Part shown: positions 46,564 through 57,654 of the stretch, in pieces
Numbering within the stretch: position 1 is the first letter of the stretch
How the letters are laid out: each line of letters opens with the position of its first letter
Origin: Tetragonia tetragonoides
Taxonomy: Eukaryota > Streptophyta > Magnoliopsida > Caryophyllales > Aizoaceae
Assembly (NCBI GenBank): GCA_038025085.1
Contig: CM076145.1
Location: 15,659,000-15,722,999, forward strand
Length of the DNA stretch: 64,000 nucleotides
Reading direction: 5' to 3'
Made by a program: the position numbers and the translations under genes
The notes under the pieces: model-generated
What the model saw: the letters and a program-made list of their open reading frames with translations, nothing else
What the model was told of the DNA's origin: nothing
Databases searched by the model: none

Positions 46564-48477
46564 ACTTTGTCGTGGCTTTTGTCATGAATTTGTTGTGTAC
46601 ATAAGTAAAAAATGCTTGCTCTTCTTTGTTTAAAATGCACAGTTATCTCACGTGAGCTCATAGGAGGCAAAGTTTGATCTAATAAAGGAACCTTAGAGTC
46701 CAATCCTTGGCTTTAATTTCTCCAACAACTAACAACTTTGACCTGGCTTCATAGGACTCAACTAATAACGTGTCATTCACTTGGCTATATATAGGAAACA
46801 GGATAAACTCTTTGCCAATTTCCAGGACCTGTGCCAAAATGGTTTTACAAAGGATACAAGTCGGAGATGGGAGCAGGACGCGCTCATCCAGCCGGAGTTT
46901 GACCCATGGAAGCTTGATTGATACCAGTCAGGAGGCCTAGACGCTAGACCGAGACCATCTATAGACTTGGAAGTAACACTATGGCAGTGCTCTTGTCGTG
47001 CCTTGCCTGCCGTGACCCTGCTGGAGCTGAACAACTACAACTGTCATATTGGCGGTGACTCTGTGGTCTGTACCATGAACCTGCCGATGCCACCTTGATT
47101 TTACCGCCTTGAACCAGAACTGATCGACCCTCTGAACCAGTGCCAAATCATCTTGCCGGTTATGTCGTGCCAAAGACCTCCCTAGATTCTGAGTGGGTAA
47201 GTAGGGTAAGTAATAAGCGGATTTTTTTTTCTTTGTGGGACACTATCCATGTCCGTAGATACTGGATCAGACCTTTCCAAATTTGAAGATCGATCTTCGC
47301 CGGAGGCAAACGCACATAACCTAGTGAGAGAGCAAAGTTCCGAGCTTGAAGCCATTGCCATTGTCGCTGCCCCATTGCCATGGTTGTTCTTGAATTGAAG
47401 CCTTTCAACTTGTTCCGAAGCCGAACTTGAAGCCATTGCCGGAAATTTGCCAATCAGTTCCATTTGCACAAGAGGTGACCATCATTTTGAAGTCTTTGCC
47501 ATGAACCAGCCTTGAATATGAGAGTTTGCTAACACACTCTGATCTTGCATTCCAAACTCACTGTCGTTCGGAGTCGGAACAAAAATCCGTGAAGGCTAAT
47601 TGGGGCCCTACGCCAACCGTATCACTTTGGATCCCATCAGTTGCTTGACGTCCCAAACCTGTTGCAGTAATCCTTTTTTTTTTCTTATTTGTTCGTACAG
47701 GGACTTAACGTTAAAGTGTACAACTTAGAGACTCTATACCGACCTGTCCCGCTGGATCAAACTTCCCCTTGGAGACTTGGCGTGCTGTATCGAACATGAT
47801 TGAAGCCTGAACCTGCCTCATCCATTACCGTTATCCATTCGAGTTTATAACAAGCCTATAACCCGATGTGAAGCATGAAGCCAAAACCATGTTGAAGCCT
47901 CGTTTATCCGATTGCTTATTGTCTCCATCCGACCATCGTAGCCGATCCCAGATCCTGATCTTGTCATGCCGCAATTGAAATGACATTGACACATTGTCAT
48001 GCTCACGATCATGTTGCAAACATCACAAAGAAGCCATTTGCTTGCCAATTTGCCATACAAGTGGCTACCGAGGATCCTTGTGATTCTAATCAACCGTTGT
48101 TTGATCACTATCTTGATCATTTGTTGGAGTCAATACCAAGCCTATAGCCACACTGCCGGCGACAAAGCATTGTCATTCTGTTCCAAGCCAATCATGAACT
48201 TCTGGCCACTTTGTATCTATCCATGCCTTTGATGTTGGGGGTTGTCAATTGCCAACTTTCTGTACCAGACCCACAAACAACTGAATAAGAGTTGAATAGC
48301 TGGAAGGACAGCTATGCTCTCTACCTAGCTTCCAGTAGGCACTGCTGCTGGAATTCCATAGATGCTTCGTTTGACGCTAGCTGCGCATATGCATACAAGT
48401 TCTTAGTTTGGAGGACCATGAGCTAACAAATTTGTTTTGTGCCATATGACTTGGAAGTCATCAAGGCATAGTGGTTT

Positions 48478-48479
<2 letters not shown>

Positions 48480-48526
<47 letters not shown>
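48480..48526 (+). repeat. 47-base T homopolymer
   Basis: An uninterrupted T-run inside the second non-autonomous element. Such length suggests a poly(A)-derived origin on the minus strand or slippage; its length in the assembly is unreliable. Confidence 0.9.
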
Positions 48527-48527
<1 letters not shown>

Positions 48528-48589
48528 GCTGCACTTGAATAACCTAGTTATTCAAACTGCCTACGTACTTGCAACGTTGCAAGATCAAG

Positions 48590-48905
48590 CCAACGTACTT
48601 CATGGCGCATGGTAGCTTTTCCCATATCTCGTTGCTTGAATAATTTGGTTGAGTTATGGTGCTTGAGAGCTTTCTCCATATCTCCTTAGATTTTTTTGTT
48701 TGAAATAGACTTGGTGCTTGGGAGCTTTCCCCAAATCTTGATACTTGCGTATTTGAATTAGACACGGTGCTTAGGAGCTTGCTCCACGTCCCTTTGCATA
48801 CTTTGGTCTGATTTTCTGATGCTTGAGAGCTTTCTCCAGATATTGCAACTCGTATGTTGAATTAGACTTGGTGTTTATAAGCTTTCTCCAAATCTTGATA
48901 CTTTT
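48590..48905 (+). repeat. Degenerate tandem block with GCTTGAGAGCTTTCTCC units
   Basis: At least five imperfect units of about 55-70 bases contain TGCTTGAGAGCTTTCTCC or TGCTTGGGAGCTTTCCCC and ATCTTGATAC or ATATCTCC. They lie between the T-run and the right LTR. Confidence 0.65.
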
Positions 48906-49106
48906 TTTATTTTTTATGTGCAGTTTATACTCGTGCTTAGGAGTCGCTTGGGTTCTCCGTCGAAGTTTGTAATACCATCTTTACAACTTCCTTTGCTTTT
49001 TTTTTTTTAAAGAGAGGACACACTTTCATGCCTTGCATTCCCCCCAGAGTGGAAGTTGCACGTGGCCTTTGTACATGCCCATCATGGAGACGATGGCTCA
49101 GAGGAT

Positions 49107-49129
49107 GTCCCACTGGGCGTGCCAAAATT
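49107..49129 (-). promoter_or_regulatory. Primer-binding region of the second non-autonomous element
   Basis: The minus strand reads TTTTGGCACGCCCAGTGGGA just inside the LTR. Blocks of this form are common after the 5' LTR of plant LTR elements. The tRNA was not assigned. Confidence 0.7.
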
Positions 49130-49963
49130 TGTAAACACAAATTTCGTATCTGAAAATAAATAACAGAGACAAAATATATGAAAAAATATGTTAATTTTAT
49201 TGATATTGAAAATGAGTTACAATCTCTAATTTGATCCCCTGATTCGATCTCCACTTGACTTTGATTTGGTTGACTGAACTCGGGCCGAACTTGATGGCTT
49301 GATCGTGCTTAGATGTTTGATTTGACTTATTGAACAAGGGTCGTAATTGACTTGATCTCGTCCAAAGGCTTGATTTGATTTGTTGAACGTAGGCTGGATT
49401 TGAGGGCTTGATCACGTTCAATGAGTCTTCAATCTCCTTGAAAGGAATGAATTTGATCTTCAAAGTTTAGAGGCTTCAATCTCCTCGAAAGGAATGAATT
49501 TGATCTTCAAAGCTTAGAGGCTTCAATCTCCTTGGAAAAGCTTAGAGGCTTCAATCTCCTTGGAAGGAATCGATGAATGATGGAGCGTCTGGATCTTCAG
49601 GTCTCGGGAATTCTCCTTCTGCAGGTCGGCTGGAGTCTGGCTGAAGACCCTTCAAAGAGAGTAGAGAGCTCTATTTATAGAGCTTTATTTATAGAGAGAG
49701 CTCCATCCTTAGGCTTGTTGGACTTGGCAGTCATGAGCCTTTTGACATAGACTTAGCAGTCAAGGCCTACTTTAATAGTTGAAAGTCCATTTTAAAAGGC
49801 CTTTTAGCATTAATGATAGAAAATAAATTAACTAAAATAGGTATCTAAATTACCTACAAGAATTAATTTAATTATCTCAAAAATGCTTATTTATGAGTCA
49901 TAGTTTGACTTTTGACCCACTTAATTTCCGACATGGCACATGAACATTTTTTTCGTGCCTACA
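49130..49963 (-). repeat. 5' LTR of the second non-autonomous element (834 bp)
   Basis: On the minus strand it starts TGTAGGCACG and ends GTTTACA. It contains the GAGGCTTCAATCTCC tandem block (49465-49565) and TATA-like motifs at about 49671-49694. Confidence 0.9.
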
Positions 49964-50149
49964 AAGAGTATTGGCCGTTTTGCATCTCAAGAGTCACAGG
50001 AATGAAATTCTTGACGTTAGTAACGGCAAGAGCAAGATGAAATTTTTGTTCTGCCATGGAGGAAAAATAAAGGAACAAAGATAGTAGGAGAAGAGGAGGA
50101 GAGAAGGGGCAGAGATTGGCAACTATAGGGCATGGTTAGAGAAGGGGAA

Positions 50150-50161
50150 GGCTTGATACCA
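50150..50161 (-). promoter_or_regulatory. Primer-binding site of the first copia element
   Basis: The minus strand reads TGGTATCAAGCC directly after the 5' LTR, close to the initiator-Met tRNA site TGGTATCAGAGCC. Confidence 0.8.
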
Positions 50162-50390
50162 TGAAGGAAATCATCTGTGACCTCTTCTCATTGATTGATC
50201 AAATATATACTTGTATACATGAGAGTCCTAAGACTATTATCTAGGCTACCAGTATGGTAACTAGCTAGCTATATTCTAGGCTACGGTAACTGGCTATCTA
50301 TATTCCAGGCTACATGCATGACAACTAACTAAGGATACACATCAGAATAGTTTACATTCTAAATACAAAGAATATTTACATAATCTAATA
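50162..50390 (-). repeat. 5' LTR of the first copia element (229 bp)
   Basis: Partner of 41231-41453. Its outer terminus has decayed from TG to TA (plus strand ...TAATCTAATA). Confidence 0.9.
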
Positions 50391-50395
50391 ACAAC

Positions 50396-51445
50396 AACAA
50401 CAAACATACAAATGATAGAGAGCAACAAGAATGATGGTATTGTCAATGTTACCTGTATACATGGTCATCCTAATGCTTTTCATGTGTCTGGGCCTCAAAA
50501 CTTTCTTCTCCTAATTGGAGAGATGTCATTGGATCTACTTATATTATTTTCTCCAATGTGACCACAGATTTCTTAAACCGCCTTCTACCACAAATGGATA
50601 GATGTTAGTTTTTAGAAAGAGTCTCGTTTTAGGGACCAAAATTTTAGAGGGAATTCGAGCAACCTACAAAGCCCCAAAATTCATGCAGATTCTACTCGCC
50701 TATAACTATTTCGCGAGCACCCTAGAACTTGTGGGTTGCAAACTTTAGAGATTGAGCCTCCTTCACTGGAACCACTAGAGTCGTGCCACCTTGACAAAAC
50801 AAATATTCGACTCGTTGGATACCATACCTCGAACACCCATGCCATTACGTAGTTGAGTTGTGCCTAAGAGATATCTGCAACACCTAAGTTGCCCCAGAAG
50901 TCATTCTTGTCCTCCCGACTCGCGAGTCACACCTCGAGACTTACTCCATGATAGGCTTGCACAAGGTCCAACACATGCATATTAGAATAAGAGTTGCATA
51001 TGATTTTCTGGCTAATATGTTTGACACAAATAGCTATCTTTTCAATAACATCTACAACATGAAGTTTGCAGTTAGTTTTTTGATTTTTTAACTAGAACAC
51101 TTTGTCAGATTTTTTTTTTTATTATTTTATTTTTTTGGCAGCTACAACTAATTTTATGAAGTTATCCATACTAGTTCTCACTTGCAGCTGCAACTTGCGC
51201 TAGCTTATTCACTTTTCGGATCAACTTTAACTATATCCTACTAATTTCTTTCCTCTTTTAACGTTTCACAGTTACAGTTAATTTTGCTAAACATAGCTTA
51301 TCTCTAGTATTTATATTAAGAGCATATTTTACCTTGTCCCCCTATTTTTCCTCACAAACCACCCCCTCCACCTCCCTCTCAACCCCATTTTCAACTTTCG
51401 AAATGTTTAAAACACTCTGTAACAACAAATTATGCGCAAAGACAA
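50396..51445. other. Intergenic stretch right of the copia element
   Basis: It starts with a short CAA run (50391-50402). No gene is supported. A T-rich tract lies at 51111-51136. Confidence 0.4.
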
Positions 51446-52679
51446 AATTATGTTGAACAAATATAAAATTTATATTGATTTGAATTTTGGGTACAATTAT
51501 CTGTATATTTCTCTTTACAATAGAAAAATAAAAGAAATCCTCTGATTCAATCTCTTCGTAGACTTCGAGTTGAGGGTTGAACGACTTGATTTTAACTGCA
51601 ACAGGGATGTAGTTTTTAATAGTTGCGAAGAACACGCAGATCTTGATTCGAGGGCCTAGGCTTGATCTGGAATGGAGCTTTTGTGTTGTGAACGAATCTC
51701 TGTAAAACAGCTTTATGAGTTGAGAGTCTTTGAGTAGAGGTTTCAGTAGGGCTTCGCTCTGGATTTTTTCTGTCTTTCTCTTAGAGTTGTTCCCTATTTA
51801 TAGTGGGGGAGGAGAGTTGTAGATGGATGTTAGTCTCCAAAAGATAGAATTTTACCCCATTATTCAGGGAAAATATAATATTTTAATAATTATCTTTTAG
51901 GTATTGAGAGTTACATCCATCACGAACTCTCCAAAAGATATTTACCTCCAATTTAGTTAGGAAATAATTATTATCTTCAATTTAGATAAATCTATTTATT
52001 TAAATAGAAATTATCCGATTAGGAGACATTTAACTCCCATCTTCGTGTGGGTCCCAGATGACACGTGATAGCATCTAATTTGTTTGCTACTCGAGTTTGG
52101 AGATGATACATGGCTTTCTTTTATTGGTCAGTCAAATTGTCAACGGTGAACTTTCACTTGCTAGGTGGCGCATTGTAATTGGCTGTAAACCAAAAAAAAT
52201 TCAAACCTGCAAATAAGAGGAAAGAAAATATGGAACAATAATTTTTTTGATAATTTGTGGGTTACAGCCTTTTTGGATCTCTTGATTCCATTCTAAGGGA
52301 GGTGGGATATGTTTAGATTCAAGGACTTGGGAGCTTTTCTTGAATTTAGCATAACAAGAGTCTTGTCAACTTGTTCCCGAACTGCAGACCTACTATTTTG
52401 TGGTAGGGAGGTGATCGGGTCTTTGTTTTGTGGCTTGTTCCATCGTGTCTGACGAGGCCTTTGTGGCTTGTTCCGTCTCGCGTTCTTTCAACCCTGGATG
52501 ATCTCCCTTTTTATAGAGGTACGAGTAGTTATTGTTGATATGACCTAGATCTCCTTGCATTCTTATCTTTTTTGGAATAAAAGATATTATTATCCCATAA
52601 GATAATTATCACATATTTTGAGATAATTATCATATCTTTACGGAGTCACCGATTGACGCAATTTTGGTGTCTATACACT
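51446..52679 (-). repeat. LTR-like remnants (one or two)
   Basis: Minus-strand promoter-like motifs (CTATAAATAG near 51796-51805 and CTCTATAAAAAGG near 52508-52520) occur in contexts resembling the LTR at 49130-49963. The right limit reads GTGTCTATACA, an LTR-style end. No partner LTR, duplication or coding region was found, so this may be one or two solo or truncated LTRs. Confidence 0.35.
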
Positions 52680-53299
52680 CCCTAAGAGGCTAAGACCCCT
52701 AGAAGTCCCAAAAGTATAAGCATCAACTTGCATCTCTATTTTTGGGCCTCGTACAAGGTGTTTTGAGCTTCATAGATGCTAAACATGGAAGTAGAGGGAG
52801 ATTTTAGAGGATAAATAGGAGGAAAAGTAAAAGATATTCACATATTAAACCAAACAACACATAAAGTTCCCAATCAAAAGCTTAGGATCCAAAGCAAAGA
52901 ATGTTTTTTGGATACCGAATATTAAGACTTTTCATATGTAAAACGAAATGAAATAGTGAAACTTTTCTATAGTCATCCCCAAACTAAACTGCTAGCTGTT
53001 CTTTTCTTAAATGAATTTCCTTGCATCACCCCAACTGCCAGTGTCTTAGCGTAATTGTTGTCAGTTGCTTCTTTGATCAATGCGCAAACGCGCGCTACAA
53101 GTTGCGGCACCATATATCCTCAGTTATCTTCGGAGTATTAGCTAGAAAGACAACGACCCAATAATGCTGTACTGAGAGCAATGACAATATCACACATATT
53201 ACATATATTGACTTTTATTGTATGTGGTCCTTCAAACAAATAAAGCAGATTCTGTTTGGTCGACTTTAAACAAAACCTTGGTTGATAACATAATGAGTA
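52680..53299. other. Intergenic stretch
   Basis: No gene or clear element was identified. Confidence 0.35.
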
Positions 53300-53309
53300 C
53301 AAAAGATGA

Positions 53310-53660
53310 CTTCGTGCTGTGTTCGGGCCGTGCCTTTGTGCTTTGTAACAGTGTCGTGTTGTGCCTGCTTTTTCAGGTCGTGCCCGTACTCATACTTGTG
53401 TCGTGCCGTTCTCGTGCCGTGCTTGTCGTGCCCATGCTTTTTTCAAATAATATTAAAATTTTCGTCATGCCCTGTCTTGCAGTGTCGTGCCTGACCGTGC
53501 CGTGCCTGACCGTACCCCACCATGCTTTCTTTTCAAAATTCAGGCCCGAGCCCAGGCCCAGCCATTTGTGCCTGTGCTCGTGCTTCCTCCGTGCCCGTGT
53601 CGTGCCGTGTAAAAGGCATGCTCAGTCGTGTCATGCCTCGTGCTACCCATGCCCATTGCC
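53310..53660. repeat. Degenerate GTCGTGCC/GTGCCGTGCC repeat tract
   Basis: Dozens of imperfect CGTGCC and CCGTGCC words. An open frame through it (53218-53766) is Cys/Val/Leu-rich only because the repeat length keeps it open, so it is not called a gene. It resembles the word-filled interiors of the TIR elements in this window. Confidence 0.65.
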
Positions 53661-53680
53661 ATCTCTAAGTACAAGTATCC

Positions 53681-53963
53681 GTTTTTGCTCGTCTAAAAAG
53701 AGGGTGCAAGTGAATGGCGACCGAGCCACTCCCACTACGTCATATTCGGACTCTCGTGTTCAATAGCGAACATATCAGACTAGCTAAACAACTAGCGCAA
53801 GCACTGACCCCATCAATAAAGCAGCAACTAGGGGCTAGTATAGTTCATAGCTAGAAGCCAACAAACACAAGGCATGGGGGGATGGGGATTCGAATTCATG
53901 ACCTTACCTTACCAAATCACTTGAAGTAAGATTGGAACCACTAGAACACCACCCTTGTTGGTG
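53681..53963 (-). mobile_element. tRNA-derived SINE, family S, copy 1
   Basis: It is flanked by a perfect 13-bp duplication AGTACAAGTATCC (53668-53680 and 53964-53976). On the minus strand it begins CAACAAGGGTGGTGTTCTAG, with A box TGTTCTAGTGG and B box ATTCGAATCC. The body includes GTTTAGCTAGTCTGATATG and the 3' end CACTTGCACCCTCTTTTT. A second, opposite-strand copy lies at 57045-57325. Confidence 0.92.
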
Positions 53964-53976
53964 AGTACAAGTATCC

Positions 53977-54766
53977 TTAAAAGTAAAAGATGGTGGTCTT
54001 GAAAAGGGGATAGTAAAGTTGGTCGCGTGGTTGGATTTCAAAAGTAAAAGATGATGGATTCAAACATTCAATTCTTGCTAGGTCTCTTTATTAAGTCTGA
54101 CTGCAAAATTATCTTGTTGACTTGTAGTATAATGTTTGTGGTTTATAAATTATTGCACACACTCAAATTTATCCGGTGCACACTTTTAAATAGTCAATAC
54201 GGTTCCTGGTATAAATGTTTTTTTTAAAGATGGTGGGGCCTTGTTTCCTAAACCAAGTACCAAACTAAACTTGTTAAGATGTTGGTGGGTTGGTATTGGT
54301 GGTTAAGACCCTTGAGCAAAGACCAAAACATCAATGACTAATAATAAAAGGCGTAATGGGGAGTTAGTCAAGTAGTCTTATCCATTGATTTAATCTTATA
54401 GGTTACCAAATCCAAATCACTCTTTGTATTATAAAATAGTTTGATAACCAACAAGCTTGGTTTATGCGCAGAAACTCAAGGCAAAATATTTGGAACAGCA
54501 ACTACACATAGAAGAAGAGGAGATGTTTACCGAATCCAACCCAACCCGCCTCCAAGTCCTTTGGACACACTACAATGACTTCGCCGAGATTTTCTTATTT
54601 AATTTCTGTCTCATTTTTGGTCAACTAAACTTACTTGGATAGTCATTGTGTTGTGCTCTTCTGATTGGATGACTGTTTCAGTTGCGCTTTGTGTCCAATT
54701 GACTCATTTACCTTCGGAAAATACCTCAATGTCTAGCATGTGGATGTTTACTTGATGGATTGCAGC
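53977..54766. other. Intergenic stretch
   Basis: No gene is supported. The frame at 54457-54642 (61 codons) has no recognisable motif. Confidence 0.35.
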
Positions 54767-55053
54767 TAGACCAGGCAAATGGGTCCGACAGGTCAGGCTC
54801 AGGTTAATTCGGGTATGATTTATTAATGGGTTAGGTTAATGTCTGGTCAAAATTATCGGGTTCGGTTTCAGGGTATCTAACGGGTTTGACAAATATTGTC
54901 TCATAACTTTCGGGTCCATGTCTGGTCCGGATCGGGCCATTTCGGTCGGAGTCAAAACGGTCGGGTTATTTTGGGTTTAAACCTTTTCAGATCGTGTTCG
55001 GGCGGGTCTGTAGCGAGTTGGTAATCAAGTTGGGTCAATTTTTGCCAGTTCTA
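54767..55053. mobile_element. hAT-like MITE with GGCAAA-type ends, copy 2
   Basis: The ends TAGACCAGGCAAA and TTTTTGCCAGTTCTA are inverted. An 8-bp flanking pair (ATTGCAGC and ATTGAGGC) matches at 6 of 8. The interior is degenerate TCGGGTC/GGGTTCGGG words. Confidence 0.75.
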
Positions 55054-55186
55054 ATTGAGGCGTCCTCATACATAAGGAGGCGCATGAAGAGGCCGTTAAA
55101 ATTATCAATTTTTTATTTGAAAATCGGAAGGTATCACATTTCATTTAGGGTGGTATATGCATGACTATTAATAAAACTACTCTAGC

Positions 55187-55900
55187 CAGGGGCGGATCCA
55201 ATGAACACAATGTATATGCACGTGCATACCCAGCCCAAAAAAATATTTTTGAAGTTTTACTAGTCCTAGAAGCAGTCAGGCTCAATTATTGATGAAGTGC
55301 ATACCCAATAGACCCTCTCTTTCCCCTCTCACTCTGTGTTTATAGTTTGACAATAAAGCGGACAATGTAGTCATTTCATTTTACACGCTAGTAGTATGGG
55401 CCCCTCAGAAAACATCTACTTTTACAGTCTTCTTTCTGATATATGTCTGTATTTGCATTGTAAGCTTTTCTTTTAAAGAAATTACACTCAAAAAAAAGAA
55501 ATTGAACTGAAAAGCTTTAAAATTTGTGGGCTGCGTGAGGCTGCGTCTACTTTTGTCTTGACTTCTTAGTCATTTTTTTTTATTCCTTTTTCTATTTTTC
55601 CTCATCATATGAAATCTTCTTATATTGGCTTAATAGTTAATACAGATATTTCTATTTTTCCCCACGGTTGATTTTGCTGAAGCACTTTTGTGGGTTCCAT
55701 ATTTTCATTTGCCACACAATATCCTTTTTAGTTCAGTTTTTTAATTTTAAGATGATTAAATTTAGATGGTAAAATTTTCTGAGTATTAATTGGTTGTAAA
55801 AATTATTTATATGGAAATTAGACCGATTTGTATATTTATATGTTCTTCTTATTATTTATAATTGTGCATACCCAACTTTAGAATCCTAAATCCGCCACTG
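55187..55900. mobile_element. hAT element, 714 bp, non-autonomous
   Basis: The ends CAGGGGCGGAT and ATCCGCCACTG are inverted with one mismatch. The flanks ACTCTAGC (55179-55186) and ACTCTAGT (55901-55908) are an 8-bp duplication with one change. Conserved GTGCATACCCA motifs occur near both ends. No transposase is encoded. Confidence 0.88.
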
Positions 55901-55908
55901 ACTCTAGT

Positions 55909-56701
55909 TATGATCATTATCGCATAAGGCCATAGCAAAAGTAACTTTTAGCTAACTCTTTTTTTAAACTCCTTCATTATTAGTGAGCAATTTGATGCTA
56001 TATATCCACAGAAATTGAATAGGTCTCTTATGAGCTCGTCTCAACATGAGTTCACCTCTGTAATCAAGCATGACGTCAAAATTGTCATGTTTGTTTCAGA
56101 CGCCTCACGTTGAGTCTGCCTCGTACAAGTTTTTGTGAAAGAAATTTTCATTGCTTCTTCAGCTAGCTACGTACTTTTTTTTTAATATGAGAATCCGCAA
56201 CCAATGCTTTTAAATTGTATTTTGAATAAAACTCGTGTATGTGCAATAACATGCAAACCACACACCTGCCAAGTTATGTATCAACTACATGGAAAACAAC
56301 AAAGCATAAAAAATATAAACAAAAGATAGACATGTCTTTTAATCCTTCCAAACCGAAACAGAAGGATTTCATATCTTTTAATCCTCCCAAATTGAAACGG
56401 AAAATTATTGCCACTTTTTACCCAACAATCCTCTTAGATACCAATATTATTGATGCTTCCTTTTCCCTTCGAAATCAATGCGCTAAAGCAATGGAAAAAA
56501 GGAAGAAAAAGGTTCAAGCTCTAGAAACAAATTAAAGGCAGGAAACAAGAAAACGAGAAAAATTAGCCAAAGGTACCAAATTCTGTTCACAAACCAAGGC
56601 TAAAACCGTCCTTTCAACCATATACCACACAATATACAAGACCACATAAACATTGATAAACTGTGAAACACGCGCCTTAATTAGCTCAAGTTAACAATAA
56701 C
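55909..56701. other. Intergenic stretch
   Basis: A 98-codon open frame at 56239-56535 is Lys/Pro-rich with a repeated SFNP(S/P)KPK-like pattern. It has no recognised domain, start context or splice signals, so it is not called a gene. Confidence 0.35.
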
Positions 56702-56926
56702 TAGACCTGACAAACAGGTCGGGTCACTTCAAGTTCGGGTTATTAGCAAGTCGGGTCACTATCAGGTTGGGTTTTTAGCGGGTCGGGTTTTCGGGTTAAA
56801 CAACTCTTGTCTCACAAAGTAGGTTCCGATCGTTAGCAGGTCAGGGTCATTAGCAGGTCAAACCTTCTTTCGGGTCGGGTCTCAAACAGGTGGGTTTTCA
56901 GGTCGGCTCAGATTTTGCCAGCTCTA
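56702..56926. mobile_element. hAT-like MITE with GGCAAA-type ends, copy 3
   Basis: It starts TAGACCTGACAAA and ends TTTTGCCAGCTCTA, inverted. It is filled with GGTCGGGTCAC and GGTCGGGTTTT words. No duplication is evident. Confidence 0.7.
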
Positions 56927-57044
56927 ACTGTCAATATGCTAGAGTGCAACTCACGCGCTTAGTAAAGAAGTGAATGAACCCAAATTAAGGAGCAGATCCA
57001 ACGCCCACAATTTCTCTACACTTTAATAGAGTAGCAGGCTCCAC

Positions 57045-57325
57045 TATCAACAAGGGTGGTGGTCTAGTGGTTCCAAGTTTACTACCAAGTGGTTTGGTTA
57101 GGCAAAGTCATGTGTTCGAATCCCCATTCCCCCCATGTCTTGTGTCTGCCGGCTTTTAGGAACTATACTAGCCCCTTGTTGGTGCTACGTTGACGGGCCA
57201 GTACTTGCGCTGGTTGTTTAGCTAGTCTGATATGTTCACTATTGAACACGAGAGTCCGAACATGATATAGCAAGGGGTGCCTCGATCGCCATTCACTTGC
57301 ACCCTCTTTTTGACAAGCAAAAAAA
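57045..57325 (+). mobile_element. tRNA-derived SINE, family S, copy 2
   Basis: A box TGGTCTAGTGG at 57060-57070, B box TGTTCGAATCC at 57113-57123, the same body as 53681-53963, and a 3' end CACCCTCTTTTTGACAAGC with an A-run. The flanks GCTCCAC (57038-57044 and 57326-57332) are a short duplication. It lies about 330 bases upstream of the start codon at 57655. Confidence 0.9.
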
Positions 57326-57654
57326 GCTCCACGTAACGTAAATATAGGAGAGAGACTATAAAAATTTTAAAATTTTAAATATTTAATTTAATTAAAGTTT
57401 TGTTTTTGGTCATTTAATTGAATAATTGGGCCACTAGTATATAAATTGGGGGTGAAGGAGTTAAGTTGCAGGTTAGAAGTTGGGAGCTCAAATTCCTTCC
57501 CACAACTTCTCTAATAATCCCGAATTTTCATAAACGAATAAAAAAAAATATCAATCAAACCTTCACCATATTTATAATCACAACAGAAATTCTCCATTGA
57601 AGAAACACCTTGGTTTTGCTTTCTCTCTCCTAATTTGTGTCTAGCAATAATATA

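Larger units (their letters stand above)
46564..49106 (-). other. Interior of the second non-autonomous element, non-coding or unrecognised
   Basis: No Gag, protease, RT or integrase motif is seen on either strand. The part at 46800-48240 is rich in recurring words such as GCCATTGCC, TTGAAGCC and GAACCTG, with several short open frames on the minus strand (e.g. 47469-47182) that have no recognised domain. A long T-run and a GAGCTTTCTCC repeat block follow. Origin unknown: captured host DNA or degenerate element sequence are both possible. Confidence 0.5.
45789..49963 (-). mobile_element. Second non-autonomous LTR element, inserted in copia gag
   Basis: LTR-like ends lie at 45789-46563 and 49130-49963. 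The full LTR runs TGTAAACAC to GTGCCTACA on the plus strand and AAGAG is duplicated outside (45784-45788 and 49964-49968). A primer-site motif on the minus strand fixes the orientation. The inner end of the left LTR (about 73 bp) and the neighbouring polypurine region are missing, so a deletion occurred after insertion. No retroviral-type domains are present in the 2.57-kb interior. Confidence 0.88.
41448..50057 (-). pseudogene. Copia Gag-Pol polyprotein, disrupted
   Basis: Gag begins at ATG 50057 (MAEQKFHLALAVTNVKNF), is interrupted by the nested element at 49963-45789, and resumes in frame at 45783. The Gag domain continues through VLQLVGGLHENYDGVATI (near 45340). Two in-frame TAG stops follow (45047 and about 44855). 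The frame 44782-43244 holds the protease (DTGATSHMM), the pre-integrase zinc region (LWHSRLGHPG ... CQSCVFGKH) and the integrase core (HSDLW, FLDDYS, CDNGREYD). RT is in pieces: 42906-42694, then 42435-41917 with YVDD (LLYVDDIILTAS), with a stop at GLK*APRAWY near 42545. RNase H (SAEAEYRG near 41795) is broken by further TAG/TGA stops. Several stops fit C-to-T decay of methylated sites. Confidence 0.9.
41231..50390 (-). mobile_element. Ty1/copia retrotransposon (Ale-like), decayed and split by another LTR element
   Basis: Short LTRs (41231-41453 and 50162-50390), an ACAAC duplication (41226-41230 and 50391-50395), a Met-type primer site and a purine tract define the ends. Removing the nested element at 45789-49963 (with one AAGAG copy) leaves about 5.0 kb, normal for copia. 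Integrase precedes RT, which is the copia order. Short LTRs and RT style suggest the Ale/Retrofit lineage. Many stops show it is inactive. Confidence 0.93.

Noticed and set aside
53218..53766. 182-codon open frame
   Set aside because: It runs through a degenerate GTGCCGTGCC tract and into a SINE; composition is dictated by the repeat.
56239..56535. 98-codon Lys/Pro-rich frame as a gene
   Set aside because: No domain, poor start context and no splice or promoter signals; kept only as a note in the intergenic entry.
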